Positions 1 to 8,562 of a stretch of DNA of 64,000 bases are shown one piece after another. The stretch's first letter is position 1; the number at the start of each line of letters is the position of its first letter. The position numbers were made by a program, and so were the translations under genes. This stretch comes from Streptomyces roseochromogenus subsp. oscitans DS 12.976 (GTDB taxonomy: Bacteria; Actinomycetota; Actinomycetes; Streptomycetales; Streptomycetaceae), in contig NZ_CM002285.1 of NCBI RefSeq assembly GCF_000497445.1, positions 9,203,959-9,267,958 of the forward strand. Direction: 5' to 3'. The notes under the pieces are model-generated. The model did not search any database. It was not told the origin of the DNA and saw only the letters and a program-made list of their open reading frames with translations.

Positions 1-549
1 GCGGGCGTACCGCACTTCTTCAGCGACGTACGGGTCGTACGGCCCGACCTGACCCCGGTCGGCGTGGGCGAGACCGGCGAGGTCATGGTGCGCGGACCGC
101 ATGTCATGCCCGGCTACTGGGGGTTGCCCGAGGAGACGGAGGCCGCCTTCGCGGACGGCTGGTTCCGCAGCGGGGACGCGGCTCGGGTCGACGAGGACGG
201 TTATGTGCGCATCGTCGACCGGATCAAGGACGTCGTCATCTCCGGTGGCGAGAACATCTACCCCGCAGAGATCGAGGACCTCCTCCTCGCCCACCCCGGC
301 ATCACCGAGTGCGCGGTGATCGGTGTCCCCGACGGCACATGGGGCGAGGTGCCCTGCGCGGTCGTCGTGCCCGCCGCGGGCGCCGAACTGGACCCGGAAG
401 AAGTCCTGGCCTCACTGGCCGGGCGGCTCGCCAAGTACAAGATCCCCAAGTCGGTGGTGGTCACGGACGAACTCCCGCGCACCGCCTCCGGGAAACTCCT
501 CAAGTCCCGCGTACGGCACCTCTGCGGCACTCAACTCCCTGAAAAGTAG
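1..549 (+). CDS. Acyl-CoA synthetase (AMP-binding), C-terminal part
   Basis: The reading frame is open from the first base of the window, so the N-terminal half, including the P-loop, lies outside. What remains is the end of the large domain and the whole small C-terminal domain of an ANL-family adenylating enzyme. It has the hinge region (GYVRIVDRIKD), the GGENIYPAEIE motif typical of acyl-CoA ligases and the C-terminal PRTASGKLLK motif with the catalytic lysine. Such enzymes activate carboxylic acids as acyl-adenylates and transfer them to CoA. The stop is 8 bp before a MaoC-type hydratase gene, which suggests a shared operon for acyl-CoA metabolism. The exact substrate cannot be read from this fragment. 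Confidence 0.9.
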   Translation, partial: AGVPHFFSDVRVVRPDLTPVGVGETGEVMVRGPHVMPGYWGLPEETEAAFADGWFRSGDAARVDEDGYVRIVDRIKDVVISGGENIYPAEIEDLLLAHPGITECAVIGVPDGTWGEVPCAVVVPAAGAELDPEEVLASLAGRLAKYKIPKSVVVTDELPRTASGKLLKSRVRHLCGTQLPEK

Positions 550-557
550 GGCAACTT

Positions 558-1013
558 ATGAGCATCACCGTCAACGGCCTGGACGAACTGAGGTACCTCG
601 CCGGCAGTGACCTCGGCACCAGCGACTGGATCGAGGTGACCCAGGAGCGCATCGACACCTTCGCCGACGCCACCGGCGACCACCAGTGGATCCACACCGA
701 CCCGGAACGGGCGGCCCAGGGCCCCTTCGGCGCACCGATCGCACACGGCTACCTCACCCTGTCCCTGTTCATCCCGCTTTTCACCGGACTGCTGGACGTG
801 CGGGGCGTGACCACCAAGGTCAACTACGGCCTGAACAAGGTGCGTTTCCCCGCACCGGTGAAGGTGGGATCCCGCATCCGGCTCCTCGCCCGGCTCGCCT
901 CGGTCGAGGACGTGCCCGGCGGCGTTCAGATCACTGTCGACGGCACGGTCGAGGTGGACGGCGGCACGAAGCCCGCCGCCGTCCTGCAGAGCCTGTCCCG
1001 CTTCTGCGCCTGA
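558..1013 (+). CDS. MaoC-like (R)-specific enoyl-CoA hydratase
   Basis: A 151-residue single hotdog-fold protein. The hydratase signature near residues 38-70 (FADATGDHQWIHTDPERA, then GPFGAPIAHGYLTLSL) holds the Asp and His expected for the catalytic dyad of MaoC/PhaJ-type hydratases. These enzymes hydrate trans-2-enoyl-CoA to (R)-3-hydroxyacyl-CoA. The length is normal for stand-alone family members. It starts 8 bp after the acyl-CoA synthetase stop, with an AGGG ribosome site overlapping that stop, so the two genes are probably co-transcribed and act on the same acyl-CoA pool. Confidence 0.9.
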   Translation: MSITVNGLDELRYLAGSDLGTSDWIEVTQERIDTFADATGDHQWIHTDPERAAQGPFGAPIAHGYLTLSLFIPLFTGLLDVRGVTTKVNYGLNKVRFPAPVKVGSRIRLLARLASVEDVPGGVQITVDGTVEVDGGTKPAAVLQSLSRFCA

Positions 1014-1107
1014 CCCGCCACAGACAGGAAGCAGCTGACTGGGGGAAGACATAAGCCTTGTACGGAGTCACACGCGCGGCGTCGCGGCCGCGGTCTGCAC
1101 GCTCCTC

Positions 1108-1500
1108 ATGGCAGCCGGTCTCGGGGCCGCCGGCGCCGGAGCGTCCAGCGCCGACACCGCCGCACCGCGGACCCAGGTGATCGCCTCGTCCGTCCTCGGC
1201 AGCGACTACGAGGTCACGCCGACCGCGCTGCGCTCGACGCAGGACCAGTACGCCGCCCCCGTACGGTTGCAGGTCTACCAGCACACCGACGGCGGCTGGA
1301 AGGAGTCCGACCGGGTCACCGTGGGCGATGCCCACGGGTGGCGCTGGTACCCGCTCACCGGCAGCGGCGCCGTCTGCGAGTTCTCGACCGCGAGCACGCA
1401 GCCCGCGCCGCTCACCGTCAGCCTGCTGGTCACACCGTCCATCGGCTGCTCCGAGCCGGCCCACTACGTCGTGAAGCAGGGCAGGGTCTTCGCCGGCTGA
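1108..1500 (+). CDS. Secreted hypothetical protein
   Basis: A small protein with an alanine/glycine-rich signal-peptide core ending near an ASSA-D cleavage-like site, then about 105 residues of mature protein with two cysteines (in the GAVCEF and IGCSEP segments) that could pair. The ATG at 1108 is the first standard in-frame start, but it leaves a signal peptide without a basic N-region. The same frame upstream reads VRSHTRGVAAAVCTLLMAAG, an excellent signal peptide, and can be followed back to an ATA codon at 1051 preceded by a GGGGG run. The true start may therefore be a non-standard ATA or a mutated ATG. No known domain was recognised. Confidence 0.6.
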   Translation: MAAGLGAAGAGASSADTAAPRTQVIASSVLGSDYEVTPTALRSTQDQYAAPVRLQVYQHTDGGWKESDRVTVGDAHGWRWYPLTGSGAVCEFSTASTQPAPLTVSLLVTPSIGCSEPAHYVVKQGRVFAG

Positions 1501-1847
1501 TCCGCGACCGTCGCAAGCGCGGGCGGTGCGGGAACTCCGGGCGGGGGTCGGTCGCGCTGCCATTTCTTGTGGCGCGTCCGCTGGACGCATGAGGTGCGAT
1601 GCCGTCCCTGCCCCTTCATGAACGGTCGGCTCGCACATGGCTCAGCGCACCACCGCGCCACCGCACGATCGCACAGAGTGAAGTGCCGTACGAGCGGAGC
1701 CCGGTGGTCGGCTGGGCCGCCTGGTGGAGCGTGCCCGCGGACAGGCCTCGGGGCGCTGGCCGGGGGCGGCTGGTCCGCCGACAGTGCCGTACGGATCTCC
1801 CTCTGGACACCGGAGGAGCGGCGCGCACACCCGGCGAACGCACCGCC

Positions 1848-2000
1848 ATGACCGGCCCGTTCGCCTCGCTGCCGGCCCGCGCCCATCCGCTGGTCACCGC
1901 CCACTCGGCGCTGCTCAACGGCCTGGACGACGACGGGGAGTTCGACTTCGGTCTGCGATGCCTGCCGGACGGCATCGCCGCGACACTGGAGAGCCGCTGA
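1848..2000 (+). pseudogene. TetR-family regulator, C-terminal remnant
   Basis: The last 50 codons of this frame read like the ligand-binding C terminus of an actinobacterial TetR regulator (HPLVTAHSALLNGL, then FDFGLRCLPDGIAATLE). No helix-turn-helix can be found upstream in any frame. The preceding 300 bases are open in several frames but show no recognisable domain. It is therefore read as a remnant. It sits directly before a broken alpha/beta-hydrolase, a common partner of TetR regulators, so both may derive from one decayed operon. Confidence 0.45.
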
Positions 2001-2049
2001 TGTCCCGGAACGCCATGCCCACCACCGCGCACTGGGCCACCGGAGGAAG

Positions 2050-2513
2050 CAGAGTCACCGTTCAAGGGCGCACGGGGCCGCACACGGCGACACAGCGCTG
2101 GTCGCCCACGACTACGGCGTCAGCGTGGCCCAGGAACTGCTCGCCACGCCGTCACCGAACGCGGCTTCCGCACGACGATGCGCTAGGACGCCGACCTGCA
2201 CGCCATGTGAGAGAGCATCAGCCATGACGGAGGCCGCCTGCTGGCTCCGCGGCTGCTGCGCTACATCGACGAGCGGCGCACCCATGAGGCACGCTGGGTC
2301 CCGGCACTGGAGGGCTACTCGGGCCCCACCTTGTTCCTCTGGGGACCTGCCGACCCGATCAGCGGCGCCCATGTGCTGACCCGCATCAGACAGCGGTTGC
2401 CGTCCGCCACCGTCGCCGGACTCGCCGGGCCACCCGCCGTCGGCCACTACCCCCAGGTGGAGGCTCCGGACGAGGTCGCCGCACACCTCGTCCGCTTCCT
2501 CGACACCCGGTGA
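2050..2513 (+). pseudogene. Alpha/beta-hydrolase pseudogene
   Basis: Pieces of a haloalkane-dehalogenase/MEST-like alpha/beta hydrolase can be followed on the plus strand. The segment around the nucleophile elbow (DTALVAHDYGVSVAQELLA) is near 2080-2140. After it, in a different frame, comes the cap and C-terminal part (ISHDGGRLLAPRLLRYIDE, then LFLWGPADPISGAH and GHYPQVEAP). In the second part a TAG lies near 2187 and a TGA at 2208, the latter where a Trp codon would be expected. At least one frameshift joins the parts, and the N terminus is missing. An intact protein cannot be made from this copy. Confidence 0.7.
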
Positions 2514-2614
2514 TCCGCGGCTCCGCGTTCATTACCCGGCAGGTCATCGACCGTGGCGCACCCGGGCGGCAGGATCGTGCACATCAGCAGCCGACCAGCC
2601 GGAAGGACGCCACC

Positions 2615-2962
2615 ATGACCGCGTACGCGATAGCTCACCTGCAGGAAGCCGCCCCGCACCCCGAGATCGCCGAGTACATCGCGCGGATCACCGCCACCTT
2701 CGAACCGTACGGCGGCCGCTTCCTCGTCCACGGCACCGCACACGAGGTGAAGGAGGGCGCATGGCCCGGGCACGTCGTCGTGATCGGCTTCCCGTCGATC
2801 GTGAAGGCGCGCGCCTGGTGGGACTCCGACGCCTACCAGGCCATCGCGCCCCTGCGTGCACGGCACATCGAGGGCGACATCGTCCTGGTTCCGGGCGTGA
2901 GCGAGGACTACGACGCGACGGACACCGCACAGACGATGCTGGAAGCGCTCGCCGTCCGTTGA
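2615..2962 (+). CDS. DUF1330 family protein
   Basis: A 115-residue alpha/beta ferredoxin-like (dimeric alpha/beta barrel) protein. The pattern of a first strand with TAYAIAHL, a middle GGRFLVHG segment and the IGFPSIVKARAWWDSDAYQ motif is typical of DUF1330. The ATG at 2615 is chosen because GGAAGGA lies about 8 bases upstream; the frame stays open to 2510 but that part is not protein-like. The biochemical role of the family is not established. It converges with the large SpoIIE gene on the other strand, with only 18 bp between the stops. Confidence 0.85.
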   Translation: MTAYAIAHLQEAAPHPEIAEYIARITATFEPYGGRFLVHGTAHEVKEGAWPGHVVVIGFPSIVKARAWWDSDAYQAIAPLRARHIEGDIVLVPGVSEDYDATDTAQTMLEALAVR

Positions 2963-2980
2963 CGGGTGACCGGCCGGCCG

Positions 2981-5476
2981 TCAGCAGGGAGCCTTGGCCG
3001 GCAGCTGCTGCTCCGTCCAGATGGTCTTGCCCGTCTCGGTGTACCGCGTGCCCCAGCGCTGGGCGACCTGCGCGACCAGGAAGAGACCTCGCCCTCCCTC
3101 GTCGGTACTGCGGGCACGGCGCAGATGGGGCGAGGTGTTGCTGGCGTCCGACACCTCGCAGATGAGAGTCCGTTCGTGGATCAGACGCAGGCTGATCGGT
3201 CCGCAGGCATGCGTGATGGCGTTGGTGATCAGCTCGCTCACGATCAGCTCGGTGGTGAAGGCGATGTCCTCCAGACCCCACGCGGCCAACTGACGAGTGG
3301 CGTTGTCACGCGCTTCGTGCACCGCCTGGGGATCGGCGGGAACCTCCCAGGAGACGACGCGGTCCGGGGCCAGGGCGCGCGTCCGGGCGATGAGGAACGC
3401 GACGTCGTCGTGCGGATGGTCGGGCAGCAGGATGCGGACCATCGTGTCGCAGATCTCCTCCAGCGGCCGGTCGGGGTGGGCCAGGGCGAAGCACAGACGC
3501 TCGAAGCCGACGTCGACATCGCGGTCCGAGGCCTCGATCAGCCCGTCGGTGTAGAGGGCGACGACGCTGCCCTCCTCCAGCTCGATCTCGGCCGACTCGA
3601 AGGGCAGACCGCCCAGTCCCAGCGGGGGGCCGGCGGGGATGTCGGGCAGTTCGACCGGTTCGCTGAGGTGGGCGATGGCGGGGGTGGGGTGGCCGGCCCG
3701 GGCCACGTTGAGTTTCCGCGAGATCGGGTCGTAGACCGCGTAGACGCAGGTCGCCCCGATCACCACCGGTCCGTCCGTGGCCGCCTCCGCCTCGTCCGCC
3801 AGGCGCAGGACCAGGTCGTCGACATGGGCGAGCAGCTCGTCCGGGGGCAGGTCCAGGTCGGCGAGTGTCTGCACCGCCGCGCGCAGCCGGCCCATGCTGG
3901 CCGCGGCGTGGATTCCGTGGCCGACGACGTCCCCCACGACCAGGGCGACGCGGGCGCCGGACAGCGGGATGACGTCGAACCAGTCGCCGCCCACGCCGGC
4001 CTCGGCGTCGGTCGGCAGATAGCGGTAGGCGACCTCGACGGCGCAGTGATCGGGCAGATCCGGGGGCAGCAGACTGGTCTGGAGGGCGAGGGCCGCGTGG
4101 TGCTCACGGACGAATCGCCGGGCGTTGTCCACACACACCGCGGCCCGCGCCACCAGCTCCTCCACGAGCAGCAGGTCGTCCTCGTCGAACGGATTGGGGT
4201 TCTCCCAGCGCAGCAGGCTGACCACGCCCATGGTCGTGCCCCGCGCCCGCAGCGGCACCACCAGATGGGTGTGCACACCGAGACTGACGAGCTTGGCCAG
4301 GCGCTGTGGATCGTCGGCGACCCACCATGTCGTAGGGCCCAGCACCGGATCGAGGATCGGCCGGCCCGTGGTCAGGCAACGCCGCTGCGGAGACTTCGAC
4401 GGGTACTCGGTGGGCTCCCCGACCGGCACGATCGCCTCCGGCCGCTCCTCGTGGATCGACAGGTGTGCCGCCCGCTGCAGCGGGCCACCGGTGACCGGCC
4501 GCGGGGACAGGTCCCTGGCCGCGAGGACGCCCTGGAAGAGGTCGATCGCCACGAAGTCGGCGAGCTGCGGCACGAGGACCTCGGCCAGTTCCTGCACCGT
4601 GCGGTCCAGGTCCAGCGTGGTGCCTATACGCTGCGCCGCCTCGTTGACCAGCGCGAGCCGCTCGCGCGCCCGGTCCTGGGCGGTGAAGTCGACGGCGGTG
4701 TGACACACCCCGAGCGTCTTGCCGTCGCCGTCCCGCAGCGGGAACGACGAGCGGAGCCGGAGGCGGCCGTGTGAGTTCCGGCGGGACCTGCTCTGCGAGG
4801 GCGGCACATGCTCCACGGCCGGCGTGGCCTGACCCGACAGCAGGGCCTGGCGCGCCTGCCAGTCCACGGCCGACGGCACCTGTCCCGGTCCGGCGGCCCC
4901 GGCTGCGTGGTGGTCCCCGAGGTGCGCGGGCAGGCCCTCCATGGCAGCGAGCACCTGGTTCACCCACTGGAAGCGCAGCTCGCTGTCGAGGACGGCGATG
5001 CCGATCGGTGAGTCCTCCAGGAGGCCGCGCAGCACGGCCTGATCGAGTTCCCACCGGCGCGAGTCGGAGGCCTCACACGCCACGGCGAGCCAGACCGGGC
5101 CCTGCTCCGCGCGCAGCGGGCACACCCGTACCGCCAGCTCGACCGGGTGCCCCGCACGGTGACGCGCGGTGATCAGGCCCTCCCAGCCGTCCCCGATCCG
5201 CTCCGCCACGGACAGCGCGGACACCGGTGAGTCCTCGCTCGAGTCCTGGCCCGTGGCGCTCGTGAGGAGCGAGGCCGCGGGCCGTCCCAGCAGGCTGGGC
5301 GCCGGATACCCGAGAAGATCTTCCGCCCGCTGACTCCAGTACCGGATCAGGCCGTGTGCGTCCACGAGGGCGACGGCGGCAGACATGATGCCGAGCGGGT
5401 CGCCCCGGTCCTTGGCAGCCAGATCCCTGAGATCCATCGCGTCGGCCGCATCCGCAGGCGGGTTTCCTGACACCAC
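2981..5476 (-). CDS. PAS-GAF-PP2C (SpoIIE)-HATPase regulatory phosphatase
   Basis: A large multidomain signalling protein. From the N terminus it has two PAS-like sensor domains (about residues 10-130 and 155-280), a GAF domain (about 300-450), a SpoIIE-type PP2C Ser/Thr phosphatase domain (about 460-690; GGDWFDV, GDVVGHG, YTDGLIEA) and a C-terminal histidine-kinase-like ATPase of the RsbW/SpoIIAB type (SELITNAITHA, GGRGLFLV). This architecture is widespread in Streptomyces and is thought to control anti-sigma/anti-anti-sigma partner switching. The open frame extends to 5599, but residues before the PAS domain look non-coding; GTG 5476 or ATG 5437 are the likely starts. No sigma or antagonist gene is adjacent. 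Confidence 0.9.
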   Translation of the reverse strand: MVSGNPPADAADAMDLRDLAAKDRGDPLGIMSAAVALVDAHGLIRYWSQRAEDLLGYPAPSLLGRPAASLLTSATGQDSSEDSPVSALSVAERIGDGWEGLITARHRAGHPVELAVRVCPLRAEQGPVWLAVACEASDSRRWELDQAVLRGLLEDSPIGIAVLDSELRFQWVNQVLAAMEGLPAHLGDHHAAGAAGPGQVPSAVDWQARQALLSGQATPAVEHVPPSQSRSRRNSHGRLRLRSSFPLRDGDGKTLGVCHTAVDFTAQDRARERLALVNEAAQRIGTTLDLDRTVQELAEVLVPQLADFVAIDLFQGVLAARDLSPRPVTGGPLQRAAHLSIHEERPEAIVPVGEPTEYPSKSPQRRCLTTGRPILDPVLGPTTWWVADDPQRLAKLVSLGVHTHLVVPLRARGTTMGVVSLLRWENPNPFDEDDLLLVEELVARAAVCVDNARRFVREHHAALALQTSLLPPDLPDHCAVEVAYRYLPTDAEAGVGGDWFDVIPLSGARVALVVGDVVGHGIHAAASMGRLRAAVQTLADLDLPPDELLAHVDDLVLRLADEAEAATDGPVVIGATCVYAVYDPISRKLNVARAGHPTPAIAHLSEPVELPDIPAGPPLGLGGLPFESAEIELEEGSVVALYTDGLIEASDRDVDVGFERLCFALAHPDRPLEEICDTMVRILLPDHPHDDVAFLIARTRALAPDRVVSWEVPADPQAVHEARDNATRQLAAWGLEDIAFTTELIVSELITNAITHACGPISLRLIHERTLICEVSDASNTSPHLRRARSTDEGGRGLFLVAQVAQRWGTRYTETGKTIWTEQQLPAKAPC

Positions 5477-5618
5477 GGTCTCACATGCACCCGGGAGTGT
5501 CTTCGGGCCGACGGCCCGGGCATGTGCCCAGGCCGCAGGCGCCACGCGCCGGTATACGGGGCGCGGCGGCCGCCGGCCGACGGGGTGAGTGTCACCCACG
5601 CGGGCGGCGGCGCGAACG

Positions 5619-5693
5619 TCAGCCGCGCGGGCGCTCGAAGGTCAGCAGGAGACCCTCCACGGCTCCGGGCCCTATCGGGTAGCCGTTGCTCAT
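5619..5693 (-). CDS. Possible small protein (24 aa)
   Basis: A 24-codon reading frame (starting MSNGYPIGPG, ending FERPRG) begins with ATG at 5693 and has a strong AGGAGG ribosome site about 10 bases upstream. It lies between the glycosyltransferase and SpoIIE genes, in the same direction. Either it is a genuine short leader or regulatory peptide, or it is the preserved start of a longer gene lost through frameshift. Nothing about its function can be inferred. Confidence 0.35.
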   Translation of the reverse strand: MSNGYPIGPGAVEGLLLTFERPRG

Positions 5694-5831
5694 GGGGCGG
5701 AGTCCTCCTGACTGCCGGGCCGGGTGGTGGCGCGAAGGCCGGGGCAAGCCCATCATCATCGGGCTCCGCAACAGAAGGACGGACCCGGACCGTTGAGGAG
5801 TTCGGCGCCCTGGTGCCCGACGAGGCTGTCC

Positions 5832-8195
5832 TCACCGGCCGGGACGGCACTGGTAGAGAATCGGCTCGGTGGCCTTGGCGTCGCTACGGCCGCCGGTGGG
5901 GCGGGCGGTGGAACTGTAGGCGGCGTTCGGGATGCGACGGCAGGACGACTCGACCCATGCGGTGATCCGCGCGCTGACCGTGGTCCCGCTGCTCTCGCCG
6001 AACATGCCGTCCCCACCGCGCCCCGTGCCGCCCAGCACCACGTACTTCAGCTCGCCGGAGTCGATCAGCTGCCGGAACTGCGCCGTGCTCGGGAACGGCA
6101 CCCTGCCGCTGAAGCCGCCGAGCGGTAGCACATGGGCCCCGGTGGCGAGGATGTACGGAGCCGCGCCGCTCCAACTCGTGGTGGCGAAGACGTAGCTCGC
6201 CGATCCGCGGTGCGCGGAGGTGTAGGCGAGCAACTTGCGCTGATCTGCGGTGAGTTGGCCGCCCGCGCTGGAACCGCCGAAGCCGCCGAAGCCGCCGGGA
6301 CCGCCGATGCCACCGGCACCGGCGAAGTCGCCGAGGTCGCCGACGACGTGCGTCCCGTCGGCTTCTGCCGCCCGGCCGCGCTGTGTTCCGCCCGCCCACG
6401 ACACCTGCCCGGTACGACGACCCGCCGACGTCACAGAACCGTGGCCGCGGGTCATGCCGGACGGGCCCACCGCGCCCATCCCGGAGTCCCGGTACGAAGG
6501 ACTGAGCACCTGCGCCGCCCATGAACTCGGCGCGATGAGCATCGCCGCGAGGGACACGACCAGCCCGACCAGGGCGAGCCTGCCGCCGGACGCGGTACGA
6601 ACGGTCCTGGCCAGCACCAGCAGGACGACGGCGGCGAGACCGAGCAGGCCCACCACGGGCGCCAGCCACGGCAGGAACGACGGGAACCGGCCGGCGAGGT
6701 ACGCGCTCCACGCCGCCGTCGCCGCCACCGCACCGGGCAGTGCCCACGCACGGGGGCCGCCCGCCCGGTAGGCACGCCACATCAGAACGACGCCGCCGCC
6801 GGTGAGCGCGGCGAGGGGGACCGCGATCACACCCATGTAGTACGTGTGGCCGCCGACACTGCCCGCGCTGAAGACGAGGAAGTATGTGGCCAGCCACGTG
6901 CCCCACAGCACGAACCCGGCACGCAGGCGGTCGGTGCGCGGCTTGCCGCGGCGCCAGAGGAGACCACAGACTCCGGCGAGGGCACCCATCGGATACAGCC
7001 AGCCGGTCTGCGAGGCCAGCGAGGCGCCGAACATCTTCGACCAGCCGTTCTGGTCACCGCCCGACCCGCCACCGGCGCGGAACCTGCCCCCGGCGCCGGG
7101 CCCGAATCCTGCTGCCGGCCCCAGTGCCTGGCTCCCGGCGTTCTGCGCACCCTGGGCCCGGCTCGCCCCGGTAGGACGACGGTTGGCGGCCCCACGGCCT
7201 GCGGCACCGAGTGCACCATCGGCCCCGCTGGCCCCGCCGGCCCCGCCGGCCGAAGGCGACGCCTGGCCGTGCCGGCCGCCTCCGCCCTGCGTGGCGCTCA
7301 CGCTGCCGGTGGAGGCCGCGCTGATACCGAGCGAGGAGAAGCGGTTCAGGAAGTTATAGCCGACCACCATGCTGAACGCGGAGTTGTTCGTGGTGCCATC
7401 CACATAGGGCCGGTCCTTGGCCGGGACGAGCGTCACCGCGAGCATCCACGAAACCGACACGGCGGTCATCACCGCGGCGGACAGCGCGAGGTGCGTCAGC
7501 CGCTTCCGCAGGGCGATCGGCGCCGAAACGAGGTGGACGAGGGCGAGCGCCGGCAGCACCGCCCACGCTTCCAGCATCTTGGCCTGGAAGCCGACGCCGA
7601 CCCACACACCCGCGATCACCAGAGGGCGCAGTCGGCCGTTCACGGCGGCGCGCTGGGTGGCCTCGGCTGCCAGCAGCACGCAGAGTGTGAAGGCTGGGTC
7701 CTCGACGGCGGTGCGGAAGAGCCCCACGGCCACCGGGGTCACCAGGAACGCAGCGTCGGCGATCAGCGCCGCGTGGGCGCCGGCCCACCGGCTCACCACG
7801 CGGTGCAGCACCAGCAGGCTGGCCACTCCCTCGAGGACCTGGGGCAGGACCAGCGCCCACGGATGAAATCCGAAGATACGGGCAGAAATGGCTTGGGGCC
7901 ACAGGAATCCCGGCAACTTGTCCAGAGTGATGGAGTTTCCCGGGTCGAAAGAGCCGTATAGGAAAGCCTTCCAGCTCTCCGCCATGCTGCGTGCGGCGGT
8001 CGCATAAAACGTGTGGTATTGGCTGTGCTCGATACCCCACGTGTACAGCACGGCCGCAAGCATGGTGATGACCAGCAGTGTCGGACGCACATATCCGGGC
8101 TGGCCCGCCGGCGACCGCCACGGAGCGCGACGAACGGTGCGCAGGGAGTCGGCCGGCCTGAGAACTGTCGTAACCATGCCCGCATTCTTCGGCAC
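5832..8195 (-). CDS. GT39-like membrane mannosyltransferase family protein
   Basis: A polytopic membrane protein of up to 787 residues. The N-terminal part has the loop after the first membrane span (YATAARSMAESWKAFLYGSF, then SITLDKLPGFLWPQ) that marks the dolichyl-phosphate-mannose:protein mannosyltransferase/ArnT superfamily in actinobacteria, followed by about ten hydrophobic segments. Around residues 285-385 a low-complexity Gly/Ala/Ser/Gln-rich extracytoplasmic insert occurs, and a second Gly-rich linker precedes a soluble C-terminal domain. Such enzymes move a sugar from a polyprenyl-phosphate donor to an extracytoplasmic acceptor. Start could be ATG 8195 or the second ATG at 8177. It is monocistronic as far as seen. 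Confidence 0.85.
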   Translation of the reverse strand: MPKNAGMVTTVLRPADSLRTVRRAPWRSPAGQPGYVRPTLLVITMLAAVLYTWGIEHSQYHTFYATAARSMAESWKAFLYGSFDPGNSITLDKLPGFLWPQAISARIFGFHPWALVLPQVLEGVASLLVLHRVVSRWAGAHAALIADAAFLVTPVAVGLFRTAVEDPAFTLCVLLAAEATQRAAVNGRLRPLVIAGVWVGVGFQAKMLEAWAVLPALALVHLVSAPIALRKRLTHLALSAAVMTAVSVSWMLAVTLVPAKDRPYVDGTTNNSAFSMVVGYNFLNRFSSLGISAASTGSVSATQGGGGRHGQASPSAGGAGGASGADGALGAAGRGAANRRPTGASRAQGAQNAGSQALGPAAGFGPGAGGRFRAGGGSGGDQNGWSKMFGASLASQTGWLYPMGALAGVCGLLWRRGKPRTDRLRAGFVLWGTWLATYFLVFSAGSVGGHTYYMGVIAVPLAALTGGGVVLMWRAYRAGGPRAWALPGAVAATAAWSAYLAGRFPSFLPWLAPVVGLLGLAAVVLLVLARTVRTASGGRLALVGLVVSLAAMLIAPSSWAAQVLSPSYRDSGMGAVGPSGMTRGHGSVTSAGRRTGQVSWAGGTQRGRAAEADGTHVVGDLGDFAGAGGIGGPGGFGGFGGSSAGGQLTADQRKLLAYTSAHRGSASYVFATTSWSGAAPYILATGAHVLPLGGFSGRVPFPSTAQFRQLIDSGELKYVVLGGTGRGGDGMFGESSGTTVSARITAWVESSCRRIPNAAYSSTARPTGGRSDAKATEPILYQCRPGR

Positions 8196-8562
8196 TGTCC
8201 GAGCCCGTCATCGAGAACCAGCGACTTTCAAGGAGATTCTTGTGAGATCGAGGGAAAATCTTTACGGGCCTTGCCCGGCCTTAAATCTGGGAAGTGCTTT
8301 GCATTGCCTCCCGCACAATTAACCCGTACACAGGAATTCAACAGGTGGCACACAGCTGCCGGAAAAGGCGCCCGGCGGGTCGGTGCTCCCTCCGCAAGTG
8401 CACCTACGGCGCTCTGGTCCACGGCCGCCGCACGGGTCACGGGCGGCGGCCGCGTGCCTTGATGGTGGCCGGGCAACCGCTTGCAGCGGCTCCGTCGAGC
8501 CCTCAGCATGGCCCTTCCCACCGGTTGTTTGGTGTCCCGTGTCCTTTCGGAAGGGGCTGGAC
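8196..8562. other. Divergent intergenic region
   Basis: A 367-bp region between two divergent genes. Its left 150 bases are noticeably more AT-rich than the surroundings, as expected for promoters. Apart from one possible short reading frame near the left edge, no gene, repeat or clear hairpin was seen. Confidence 0.6.
8242..8322 (+). CDS. Possible leader peptide (26 aa)
   Basis: A GTG start with AAGGAG six bases upstream opens a 26-codon frame ending in TAA, an unusual stop in this GC-rich genome. It lies in the AT-rich promoter region of the divergent glycosyltransferase and 240 bp upstream of the carboxylate-amine ligase. The peptide has two cysteines and no similarity that I recognise. 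It may be a chance frame; only the good ribosome site argues for it. Confidence 0.25.
   Translation: MRSRENLYGPCPALNLGSALHCLPHN

Noticed and set aside
2966..4774. A 602-codon plus-strand open frame
   Set aside because: It is antisense to the PAS-GAF-SpoIIE gene. Its translation is Gly/Arg/Asp/His-rich without domains, a typical mirror frame in GC-rich coding DNA.
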